Assembly: GCA_910578605.1 (NCBI GenBank)
Contig: CAJTQG010000056.1
Location: 1 to 12,889 of the forward strand
Direction: 5' to 3'
DNA: 12,889 nt
From: an uncultured Lachnospiraceae bacterium
GTDB lineage: Bacteria > Bacillota > Clostridia > Lachnospirales > Lachnospiraceae
This document shows positions 7,543-12,889 of this stretch, one piece after another. Numbering within the stretch: position 1 is the first letter of the stretch; each line of letters begins with the position of its first letter. Position numbers and translations under genes: made by a program. The notes under the pieces were generated by a model. That model was not told the origin of the DNA. It did not search any database and saw only the letters and a program-made list of their open reading frames with translations.

Positions 7543-8706
7543 ATGGTAAAGTATAATTGTTTAAATCCTATTGCCAATGTAGGCTTGGATTTATTTACTG
7601 CAGATTATGAGAAAACAGAAAACTTCCAGGAGGCAGATGCCGTTTTAGTGAGAAGTGCCAAAATGCATGATATGGAGCTTCCAGACAATTTAAAAGCAGT
7701 TGCCAGAGCCGGTGCTGGTGTCAATAATATCCCGTTAGACAAGTGTGCTGAGAAGGGAATTGTAGTGTTTAACACACCTGGTGCTAATGCCAATGGGGTA
7801 AAGGAGTTGGTGATTGCAGGTATGCTGCTGGCTGCTAGAGATGTAGTGGGTGGTATTAACTGGATTCAGTCAGAGAAGGAAAATGAAGATATTGCAGCTC
7901 TGGCAGAAAAACAAAAGAAAAATTATGCCGGAACAGAAATTATGGGCAAGACATTGGGCGTAATTGGTCTTGGCGCAATTGGTGTTCGTGTGGCGAATGC
8001 GGCAGTAAATCTTGGCATGTCTGTCATGGGTTATGATCCCTTTTTATCCGTGGATGGTGCATGGAATCTGTCTAGCGAGGTGCAGCATGTAAAGACAACG
8101 GAGGAAATTTTTAAAAGCTGTGATTATATTACCGTTCATGTCCCTTTGTTGGATGACACAAGAGAGATGATTAACAAAGATGCGATTTCTATCATGAAGG
8201 ACGGAGTAGTTGTGATTAATATGGCAAGGGATTTGCTAGTGTGTGATGATGATATGGCAGCAGCGTTGGAAGCCGGCAAGGTAAAAGCATACGTGTCTGA
8301 TTTTCCAAACACAAAGTCCGCAAAAATGAAGGGTGCCATTGTGACACCCCATTTGGGAGCTTCCACTGAGGAGTCGGAGGATAACTGTGCGGTGATGGCA
8401 GTAAAAGAGATTCGAAACTTTATGGAAAACGGAAATATAATAAATTCTGTCAACTATCCAAGCTGTGAGTTAGGTGTCTGCACCAAGGCAGGGCGTGTAA
8501 CAATCTGTCACAAAAATATTCCGAATATGATTAGTTCTTTTACCAACGCTTTTGCCCAGGCAAATATCAATATTGCAGATATGGTAGATAAGTCCAGAGG
8601 CGACTATGCATACACTATTCTGGATATAGACGCGGCAGCCACTTCTGATTTAGTGAGCAAATTAGAGGCCATTGACGGCGTTGTCAAAGTCCGTGTAGTC
8701 AAATAG
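7543..8706 (+). CDS. serA: D-3-phosphoglycerate dehydrogenase with ACT domain
   Basis: A 387-residue NAD-dependent dehydrogenase that oxidises 3-phosphoglycerate to 3-phosphohydroxypyruvate, committing carbon to serine. The substrate domain (about 1-100) includes VARAGAGVNNIPLD and NTPGANANGVKELV. The Rossmann fold has GLGAIG (142-147) with acidic D165 of GYDP after it. Active-site R229 (INMARD) and H270 (TPHLGAS) are present. The usual Glu between them is not: the loop reads VSDFPNTKSA and is about 11 residues shorter than in E. coli SerA, leaving D253 as the only acid. A C-terminal ACT domain (about 318-387) suggests serine feedback control. The start is ATG with AGAGG 9 bases upstream. It sits between serC and the Fur-family gene, which begins 14 bases after it. 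Confidence 0.94.
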   Translation: MVKYNCLNPIANVGLDLFTADYEKTENFQEADAVLVRSAKMHDMELPDNLKAVARAGAGVNNIPLDKCAEKGIVVFNTPGANANGVKELVIAGMLLAARDVVGGINWIQSEKENEDIAALAEKQKKNYAGTEIMGKTLGVIGLGAIGVRVANAAVNLGMSVMGYDPFLSVDGAWNLSSEVQHVKTTEEIFKSCDYITVHVPLLDDTREMINKDAISIMKDGVVVINMARDLLVCDDDMAAALEAGKVKAYVSDFPNTKSAKMKGAIVTPHLGASTEESEDNCAVMAVKEIRNFMENGNIINSVNYPSCELGVCTKAGRVTICHKNIPNMISSFTNAFAQANINIADMVDKSRGDYAYTILDIDAAATSDLVSKLEAIDGVVKVRVVK

Positions 8707-8720
8707 CATTCATATGTAAT

Positions 8721-9128
8721 ATGGAAAAGATTAGAAAATATAAAACAAAACAGCAGGATTTAATTTTAAATTATTTAATAGAACACTCCCAAGAGCATGT
8801 CACAGTAGAGCAAATCTACGAAAGCTTAAGAAACAGTGAGCATCAGGTTGGAAAAACTACAGTATATCGCTGTTTAGAGCGTCTGATAGAGGAGGGCACA
8901 GTGAGAAAATATATAGTGGAAGATGGTATGAGTGCCTGCTTTCAGTATATATCCTCCTCAGAGGAGTGCCAGGAGCATTATCATTTAAAATGTTGTAAAT
9001 GCGGGCAGCTTATTCACTTGTCCTGTGATTTTTTGGGGCAGGTAAACCAGCATATCTATGAAGAACACCATTTTATTGTAGATAACAGTAAAACTGTTTT
9101 TTATGGAATATGTGAGAATTGCCAGTAG
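8721..9128 (+). CDS. Fur-family metal-responsive repressor, probably Zur-like
   Basis: A 135-residue DNA-binding regulator of the Fur/Zur/PerR family. A winged helix (about 9-65, with VTVEQIYESL and KTTVYRCLERLIEEG) is followed by a metal-binding dimerisation domain. Two CxxC pairs, C91/C94 in CCKCGQ and C131/C134 in CENC, should form the structural Zn site. H26, H86, H88, H116 and H117 are candidate sensor ligands. The zinc-type ABC operon next door argues for a zinc sensor; PerR or Fur cannot be excluded from sequence. The ATG lacks any Shine-Dalgarno sequence and lies 14 bases after the serA stop, so it probably depends on ribosomes ending serA and on serCA transcription. A minimal ATG-TAA occurs in that gap at 8714-8719. 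The promoter and palindrome just after the stop may be its target. Confidence 0.85.
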   Translation: MEKIRKYKTKQQDLILNYLIEHSQEHVTVEQIYESLRNSEHQVGKTTVYRCLERLIEEGTVRKYIVEDGMSACFQYISSSEECQEHYHLKCCKCGQLIHLSCDFLGQVNQHIYEEHHFIVDNSKTVFYGICENCQ

Positions 9129-9131
9129 GTC

Positions 9132-9160
9132 TTGACAATTAGAATGAAAAAAAGTACAAT
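9132..9160 (+). promoter_or_regulatory. Near-consensus sigma-A promoter, probably for znuACB
   Basis: A perfect TTGACA (9132-9137), exactly 17 bases, then TACAAT (9155-9160). This is the best promoter in the window, beginning 3 bases after the stop of the Fur-family gene. The -10 box runs into the left arm of a 24-bp inverted repeat (9158-9181), and the expected start (about 9167) lies inside that arm. Repression by a protein bound to the dyad would be natural. The znuA leader would be about 240 bases. Confidence 0.7.
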
Positions 9161-9213
9161 AACACATGCAATTTGAAAATGAATTCCATTTTCAAATTGC
9201 ATGTGTTATTTTT
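9158..9213. terminator. Perfect 24-bp inverted repeat with U-tract: terminator and/or operator
   Basis: Arms 9158-9181 and 9187-9210 are perfectly complementary over 24 bp around the loop AATTC. The right arm runs into a T-tract (9209-9213), as in an intrinsic terminator. Seven A residues (9147-9153) just before the left arm give a similar, slightly more distant T-tract on the other strand, so termination in both directions is possible. The stem is unusually long and AT-rich for a terminator. Because the -10 box of a strong promoter lies partly in the left arm, it may double as an operator. Upstream transcripts (serCA-fur) would form the whole hairpin. A transcript starting near 9167 would form only about 15 bp of it. 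Confidence 0.75.
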
Positions 9214-9280
9214 ATGATATAGGAAAATTTGTTCCATACCATACAAATGTTCACCAGGATGTGCACCAATACAAAAGGTA

Positions 9281-9304
9281 AATAGCTGCTCTGCAGCAGT
9301 TATT
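9281..9304 (+). promoter_or_regulatory. Hairpin in the znuA leader region
   Basis: AATAGCTGCT (9281-9290) pairs with AGCAGTTATT (9295-9304) over 10 bp with one G-T wobble, around a CTGC loop. No T-tract follows, so it is not an ordinary terminator. It lies between the promoter at 9132 and znuA and may be an RNA structure or a protein-binding dyad. I found no good Zur-type 7-1-7 box here. Confidence 0.4.
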
Positions 9305-9383
9305 CTATAGAATTCAAAAGACGGGTATATTATGATAAAACCTTTGAGAATTGCCCCTGTATATGCAGCAGTGAGGAAACGAA

Positions 9384-9401
9384 ATGAGTGAAAGGGAATG
9401 A
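9384..9401 (+). CDS. Five-codon upstream ORF (MSERE) before znuA
   Basis: ATG at 9384 is preceded 7 bases earlier by GAGG (9373-9376), a better site than that of znuA itself. It reads five codons, MSERE, in the same frame as znuA, and stops with TGA at 9399-9401, six bases before the znuA ATG. It may be a translation-coupling or sensing leader ORF, or chance. No function can be assigned. Confidence 0.25.
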   Translation: MSERE

Positions 9402-9407
9402 GAAGCC

Positions 9408-10373
9408 ATGAAAAAAAGTGAAAAAGCAGCCATTATATTTTTCATAATCTTTGTGTTAGTTGGTGTTTCTATATTATGCATTATGAGTCAAAAAAAATTA
9501 AAGGCGGACACTAGTCACAGACTTCAGATAATAACCACCCTTTTTCCCACATACGATTTTGCAAGGCAAGTAGCAGGGGATAGGGCGGATATAACCTTAC
9601 TTTTGCCCAATGGAGAGGAGGCACATGGATATGAACCTACTCCTCAGGATATGATACGAATCCGACAGGCAGATGTGTTTATTTATGTTGGGGAGGAGCT
9701 AGAGCCTTGGGCAGCGCAGCTTGCTCCTAACTTGATGCGTCAAGGTGTGACAGTGATTGATTTATCCCAGTCCGTAAATTTGCTTTTGGAGGAAGAGGAG
9801 GGGGATGAGGAAGGGCATGAACAAAATCACCACAATCATCATCATACCTACGATCCACATGTATGGACCAGCCCTGTAAATGCTAGAAGCATGGTGGAGG
9901 AAATCAGCATTGCGCTACAGGAAATAGATAAAAACAATGGGGGTTATTATCAGGAAAGAACAAAAAAATATTGTGCACAATTAGTGGAATTAGACAAACA
10001 GATTCGTCAAATCACAAAAAAAGCAAGCAGTCATAGGATTTATTTTGGGGGTAGGTTTGCTCTTCATTATTTTTTCCATGAATATGGGTTAGAGGAAATC
10101 GCCGCCTACGATTCCTGTGGGGAGGAGGCGGAGCCAAATGCAAAAAGAATTGCCAATATTATTGAAATGATGCAAGAAAATCATGCAAAGGTAATTTTTT
10201 ATGAAGAATTAGTGGACCCTAAAGCTGCCAGAATTATTAGCAGGCAGACAAAGGCAGAGGTACTGTTATTTCACTCCTGTCACAATGTGACAAAAGAGGA
10301 GATGGAGGAGGGGGCTACTTATCTCTCCTTAATGAAGCAAAATGCAAAATATTTAAAGAAAGCTTTGGAATAA
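9408..10373 (+). CDS. znuA: Zinc/metal ABC transporter, substrate-binding protein
   Basis: A 321-residue cluster A-I (ZnuA/TroA-family) binding protein that captures metal outside the membrane for ZnuBC. The N terminus is KK-charged with a hydrophobic helix (about 8-26). C24 sits in VSILC, a poor lipobox, so it may be anchored by an uncleaved helix. The first lobe contains TTLFPTYDFARQVAGDRAD and H73 (EEAHGYEPTP). A His/acid-rich loop (about 128-147, six His) precedes H151 (YDPHVWTSP), typical of zinc rather than manganese proteins. The usual third His appears replaced by R216 (GGRFALHYFF), and the usual C-lobe Asp by an HSCHN motif (H289, C291, H292). The SD is weak: AAGGG ends 11 bases before the ATG. 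znuC follows 23 bases later. Confidence 0.9.
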   Translation: MKKSEKAAIIFFIIFVLVGVSILCIMSQKKLKADTSHRLQIITTLFPTYDFARQVAGDRADITLLLPNGEEAHGYEPTPQDMIRIRQADVFIYVGEELEPWAAQLAPNLMRQGVTVIDLSQSVNLLLEEEEGDEEGHEQNHHNHHHTYDPHVWTSPVNARSMVEEISIALQEIDKNNGGYYQERTKKYCAQLVELDKQIRQITKKASSHRIYFGGRFALHYFFHEYGLEEIAAYDSCGEEAEPNAKRIANIIEMMQENHAKVIFYEELVDPKAARIISRQTKAEVLLFHSCHNVTKEEMEEGATYLSLMKQNAKYLKKALE

Positions 10374-10396
10374 AGGAAAGAAAGGACACAGAATAA

Positions 10397-11104
10397 ATGT
10401 ATCAGTTAAAATGTGAAAATCTCTCTGTAGGGTATGAAAAGGATTGCATTGTAAAAAATTGTTCCTTTGAGATAGAGAAAGGTGATTATATTTGTATTAT
10501 CGGGGAAAATGGAGTGGGAAAAAGTACATTGATGAAAGGTATATTAGGACTTGTGCCCTTGCAGGGTGGAGAGATTTTGTATGGAGAGGGAGTTACCAAG
10601 AGAAATATAGGATACCTTCCCCAGCAAAATGGGGTTCAGACAGACTTTCCCGCGTCTGTGTATGAGGTAGTGTTGTCTGGCTGTATTAATAAAATTGGTT
10701 ATTCTCCCTTTTACAAAAAGGAGCACAAGCTTTCGGCCAAGGAAAATATGGGGAGGCTGGATATATTGGATTTAAAAAACCAGCCCTTTGGAACTTTGTC
10801 TGGAGGACAGCAGCAGAGGGTTTTGCTGGCAAGAGCCCTGTGTGCCACTGATAAACTGATTTTTTTAGATGAGCCGGTGAGCGGCCTAGATCCTAGAGTT
10901 ACGGCAGAGTTTTATGCATTACTTTCAAAGTGTAATAGAACCATGAATATTTCCATTGTAATGATTTCTCATGATATACAAAACGCACTTAAGTTTGCCA
11001 ATAAGGTGTTAGTAATCAGGGAGGCAGATTATTTATTTACTACAGTGGACAAATATAGGGAAAGTGCAGAAGGAAGAAAATACGCAGGAGGTATTGGGCA
11101 ATGA
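10397..11104 (+). CDS. znuC: Zinc/metal ABC transporter, ATP-binding protein
   Basis: A 235-residue ABC ATPase that powers metal import through ZnuB at the inner face of the membrane. All nucleotide-binding motifs are intact: Walker A GENGVGKST (36-44), Q-loop Q76 (YLPQQNG), signature LSGGQQQR (134-141), Walker B LIFLDEP (154-160) with catalytic E159, D-loop SGLD, and switch H192 (MISHD). Length and order match ZnuC/AdcC/MntB-type ATPases. AAAGGA (10381-10386) lies 10 bases before the ATG. The last codons overlap znuB by four bases (ATGA), a sign of translational coupling and of fixed stoichiometry with the permease. Zinc rather than manganese is inferred from the His-rich ZnuA and the Fur-family neighbour. 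Confidence 0.94.
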   Translation: MYQLKCENLSVGYEKDCIVKNCSFEIEKGDYICIIGENGVGKSTLMKGILGLVPLQGGEILYGEGVTKRNIGYLPQQNGVQTDFPASVYEVVLSGCINKIGYSPFYKKEHKLSAKENMGRLDILDLKNQPFGTLSGGQQQRVLLARALCATDKLIFLDEPVSGLDPRVTAEFYALLSKCNRTMNISIVMISHDIQNALKFANKVLVIREADYLFTTVDKYRESAEGRKYAGGIGQ

Positions 11105-11910
11105 ATTGGCTGGTGGAAATGTTTTCCTATGATTTTCTTTGGAAGGCAATGATAGTGGGGGGGATGGTAGCACTATGTGCTTCTCTGTTAGGGGTGATGC
11201 TTGTATTAAAAAGATATGCCATGATTGGAGATGGGTTGTCCCATGTATGTTTTGGCGCCTTGGCCATAGCACTTTCTTTGCAGCTGGCTCCTATGCAGGT
11301 GGCGATTCCTGTTGTGGCTATAGCGGCAGTTTTTCTTCTTCGGCTCAGTGAGAACAGCAAAATAAAAGGAGATTCTGCCATTGGATTGATTTCAAGCAGT
11401 GCATTGGCAGTTGGGGTAATTGTCAATGCCTTGAGTGGGCAGACAAAGGATTTGAACAGCTATATGTTTGGAAGTATATTAATATTGGAAGATTCACAGG
11501 TTGTTTTAAGCATTCTGTTGTCAGTTATTGTAATTGCGGTATATTTGTGCTGCTATCACAAGATTTTTACATTAACCTTTGACGAGAGATTTGCCAAGGC
11601 AACAGGAGTGTCCGTCAATTTTTACAATATGCTTTTGGCTGTGTTGACCGCTATTACCATCGTGGTGGGTATGCGGGTGATGGGTACATTGTTAATTTCC
11701 AGCTTAATTATCTTTCCGGCTTTGACGGCTATGGAGGTGTTTCACAATTTTAGAAGAGTGGTCATTAGCGCAGCACTCATATCCCTATTTTGTTTTTTCT
11801 TGGGCTTTGCTTTTTCTTATGTGTTGGAGATTCCTACTGGCGCTACCATTGTTGTCTGTAATTTTTTAGTCTTTGTTGGTTTTCGCATCATAGGAAAAGT
11901 ATTTCATTAA
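11101..11910 (+). CDS. znuB: Zinc/metal ABC transporter, permease
   Basis: A 269-residue integral membrane protein of the ABC-3 permease family, with about eight hydrophobic segments. It forms the channel that receives metal from ZnuA. Typical features are the N-terminal WLVEMFSYDFLWKAMIVGG, the family motif MIGDGLSHVCFGALAIAL (near 40-57), and KDLNSYMFGSILIL in the middle. A conserved RVMGTLLISSLIIFPAL segment follows near 195-212. The ATG overlaps the znuC stop (ATGA), so translation is coupled and no separate ribosome site is needed. It is the last gene of the operon; a modest hairpin with a T-rich tail follows at 11920. Nothing is missing, and the length is normal for the family. Confidence 0.94.
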   Translation: MNWLVEMFSYDFLWKAMIVGGMVALCASLLGVMLVLKRYAMIGDGLSHVCFGALAIALSLQLAPMQVAIPVVAIAAVFLLRLSENSKIKGDSAIGLISSSALAVGVIVNALSGQTKDLNSYMFGSILILEDSQVVLSILLSVIVIAVYLCCYHKIFTLTFDERFAKATGVSVNFYNMLLAVLTAITIVVGMRVMGTLLISSLIIFPALTAMEVFHNFRRVVISAALISLFCFFLGFAFSYVLEIPTGATIVVCNFLVFVGFRIIGKVFH

Positions 11911-11919
11911 GTCTTTAAA

Positions 11920-11951
11920 ATGAAAGAGTGTGCTCTTTTATGATAATTTTT
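11920..11951 (+). terminator. Probable intrinsic terminator after znuB
   Basis: ATGAAAGAG (11920-11928) pairs with CTCTTTTAT (11933-11941) around a TGTG loop: 9 bp with one wobble and few G-C pairs. A T-tract (11947-11951) begins five bases after the stem. It lies 10 bases past the znuB stop, the expected place for the end of the znuACB transcript. The low G-C content means termination may be partial. Confidence 0.5.
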
Positions 11952-11959
11952 ATTTAAAT

Positions 11960-11986
11960 TTTAAGAAAGATTAAGAGTTTCTTAAA
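11960..11986. repeat. 9-bp AT-rich inverted repeat
   Basis: TTTAAGAAA (11960-11968) is the exact reverse complement of TTTCTTAAA (11978-11986), with 9 bases between. There is no T-tract after it. It resembles the TAAGAAAT dyad at 110-140 in sequence. It may be an operator for the gene at 12147 or a second weak terminator for znuB. Confidence 0.35.
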
Positions 11987-12019
11987 TCGAAAAAAAGGGG
12001 TTTAGAAACAAAAAATCAA

Positions 12020-12027
12020 GCCGATAA
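12020..12027 (+). promoter_or_regulatory. Exact sigma-28 (SigD/FliA)-type -10 box
   Basis: GCCGATAA is identical to the -10 element recognised by flagellar sigma-28 factors. The matching -35 (TAAA about 15 bases upstream) is poor: the nearest candidate is TAGA at 12003-12006, 13 bases away. A start near 12034 would give a 35-base leader before the strong SD at 12057. Two tandem ATTACAATT copies (12032-12049) cover the predicted start. Confidence 0.3.
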
Positions 12028-12031
12028 ACAT

Positions 12032-12049
12032 ATTACAATTATTACAATT
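12032..12049. repeat. Tandem duplication of ATTACAATT
   Basis: The 9-mer ATTACAATT occurs twice back to back at 12032-12040 and 12041-12049. Each copy contains TACAAT, a -10-like hexamer, but neither has a recognisable -35 at 16-18 bases. It may be a binding site or a chance repeat in AT-rich DNA. Confidence 0.4.
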
Positions 12050-12068
12050 TGTCATAAGGAGGGGCCCG

Positions 12069-12098
12069 ATGAAATGGGGAGGATACCTATACCTTTAA
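12069..12098 (+). CDS. Nine-codon leader ORF (MKWGGYLYL)
   Basis: A strong AAGGAGG (12057-12063) sits 5 bases before an ATG that opens only nine codons, MKWGGYLYL, then TAA at 12096-12098. The gene at 12147 starts 48 bases further on. So strong an SD in front of so short a frame suggests either a real leader peptide that modulates the downstream gene or a small hydrophobic/aromatic peptide. I do not recognise it. Coding status is unproven. Confidence 0.35.
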   Translation: MKWGGYLYL

Positions 12099-12146
12099 TA
12101 TACTAAGAGAAACCATGTTGTATTGGGAGAGGGAAAGGAAGGGAAT

Positions 12147-12889
12147 ATGTATGAATCATTGACAGGAAAACAAATTATGGGTTATCAGATTTTGGAGAAG
12201 GTAAGACAGGAGCAAGACTGGCAGGAGTACAGAGCGGTCAAGGAGGGGGTAACTGGCAGATTACTGCGCACTATGGAGGTGGCTTATTATCCGCCTCAAT
12301 CACAGATTCATGAGTATTTAGAAGGTACACATGCCAAGATGAAGGAAGTACAGGAGTATTTTGCATTGTGCCTCCAAGAAATATTACACAAACTTTCTAA
12401 ATTACAGCTATTGTCGGAGATGGAGGATAATCATCTGCTGCCAATCTACGAAAGTGATGTGGAGTGGAACAATAAGAGACATCAATATATGATTTATATG
12501 ATAAGAGAGGAAGCATTATCTCTGCCAGAGTGGGAAAATAATCAGAATATTACAGTAGAGATGCTTTTGGCAGTAGGAGAACAGATGCTGAGCTCACCAG
12601 AAGTGCATAATCGCCAGACACAGTTTGACATAGGAGATATCTATGTGCTGTCAAAAAATAAATTTAGTTTGGGAAATCTAGAGAAATATGTGATATTTGG
12701 AACAAGAGACAGGGAGAATAATTCTCTATTGTCTGTATATCATTCGTATATTCATACATTCTATGAAAAATCACAGGAACAGTGGGAACAAAAAACAACA
12801 GAGGAGAAAAGAACAATAGAGATACTTTGTTTTCTGCATTTTTATTTGCAGGGAAAAAATATAAGGAATGCAGAACAAGATTCAAAAGT
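12147..12889 (+). CDS. Kinase-like protein lacking catalytic motifs (putative pseudokinase), 3' end outside window
   Basis: An open frame of 247 codons runs to the window edge without a stop, so the gene is partial. The ATG has AAAGGA (12134-12139) 7 bases upstream. The layout recalls a Hanks-type Ser/Thr kinase. Residues 13-48 (YQILEKV, then YRA, then TGRLLRTMEVAYYPP) fit the N-lobe strands. EMEDNHLLPIYESD (91-104) fits the HPNIVPIYD segment, and DIGDIYVLSKNKFSLGNLE (161-179) fits DIKPENIFV...LGDFG. The Gly-rich loop is missing, no Lys stands at the VAIK position, HRD is not recognisable, and DFG appears as NLE, so catalysis is unlikely. This is my alignment by eye; a different fold remains possible. 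There is no signal peptide or membrane helix in the visible part. Its 12664-12885 stretch is also open on the opposite strand, but that frame lacks any support. Confidence 0.6.
   Translation, partial: MYESLTGKQIMGYQILEKVRQEQDWQEYRAVKEGVTGRLLRTMEVAYYPPQSQIHEYLEGTHAKMKEVQEYFALCLQEILHKLSKLQLLSEMEDNHLLPIYESDVEWNNKRHQYMIYMIREEALSLPEWENNQNITVEMLLAVGEQMLSSPEVHNRQTQFDIGDIYVLSKNKFSLGNLEKYVIFGTRDRENNSLLSVYHSYIHTFYEKSQEQWEQKTTEEKRTIEILCFLHFYLQGKNIRNAEQDSK

Noticed and set aside
8714..8719. ATG-TAA minimal ORF between serA and the Fur-family gene
   Set aside because: It encodes only Met and lacks an SD, so it most likely occurs by chance; it is mentioned only because it lies in the reinitiation gap.
12664..12885. 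73-codon frame on the - strand at the right edge
   Set aside because: It is antisense to the partial kinase-like gene, which has the start, SD and long uninterrupted frame; no motif was seen in the antisense product.

Overview
The window is AT-rich, and every convincing gene lies on the + strand. Gene content points to a Gram-positive anaerobe of the Clostridia, most likely a Lachnospiraceae-type gut bacterium. The grounds are strong AAGGAGG ribosome binding sites, short intergenic spacers, a clostridial-type 387-residue SerA with a C-terminal ACT domain, and a ZnuA-like protein whose only membrane anchor is N-terminal. This placement is an inference from protein style, not from a search.

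Layout. Positions 1-171 hold a spaced direct repeat and AT-rich dyads ahead of a Sel1-repeat protein (172-1419). A 307-base gap (1420-1726) carries a near-consensus promoter and a strongly folded leader RNA with no T-box signature. Next comes a branched-chain amino acid cluster, leuB-ilvD-ilvB (1727-6234), then serC-serA (6377-8706) for the first two steps of serine synthesis from 3-phosphoglycerate. Fourteen bases after serA lies a Fur-family regulator (8721-9128) with no Shine-Dalgarno sequence, followed by a zinc-type ABC uptake operon, znuA-znuC-znuB (9408-11910). The window ends in a gene cut by the right edge (12147-12889), whose product looks like a degenerate Ser/Thr kinase (pseudokinase).

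How the genes work together. LeuB, IlvD and IlvB supply steps of leucine, isoleucine and valine synthesis. Their partners LeuA, LeuC, LeuD, IlvC and the AHAS small subunit are not here, so they must be elsewhere if the pathway is complete. SerC and SerA make phosphoserine. The Fur-family protein is probably a Zur-like repressor of the adjacent zinc importer: ZnuA captures the metal, ZnuB forms the channel and ZnuC hydrolyses ATP.

Most unusual points. (1) Immediately after the Fur-family gene, a promoter (TTGACA, 17 bases, TACAAT) has its -10 end and predicted start site inside one arm of a perfect 24-bp inverted repeat. (2) The unfinished last gene encodes a kinase-like protein without recognisable catalytic motifs. 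It is preceded by a 9-codon ORF with a strong SD and an exact sigma-28-type -10 box. (3) ZnuA has Arg where the family usually has its third metal-binding His. (4) SerA lacks the usual catalytic Glu. These are sequence readings by eye; none was tested computationally.
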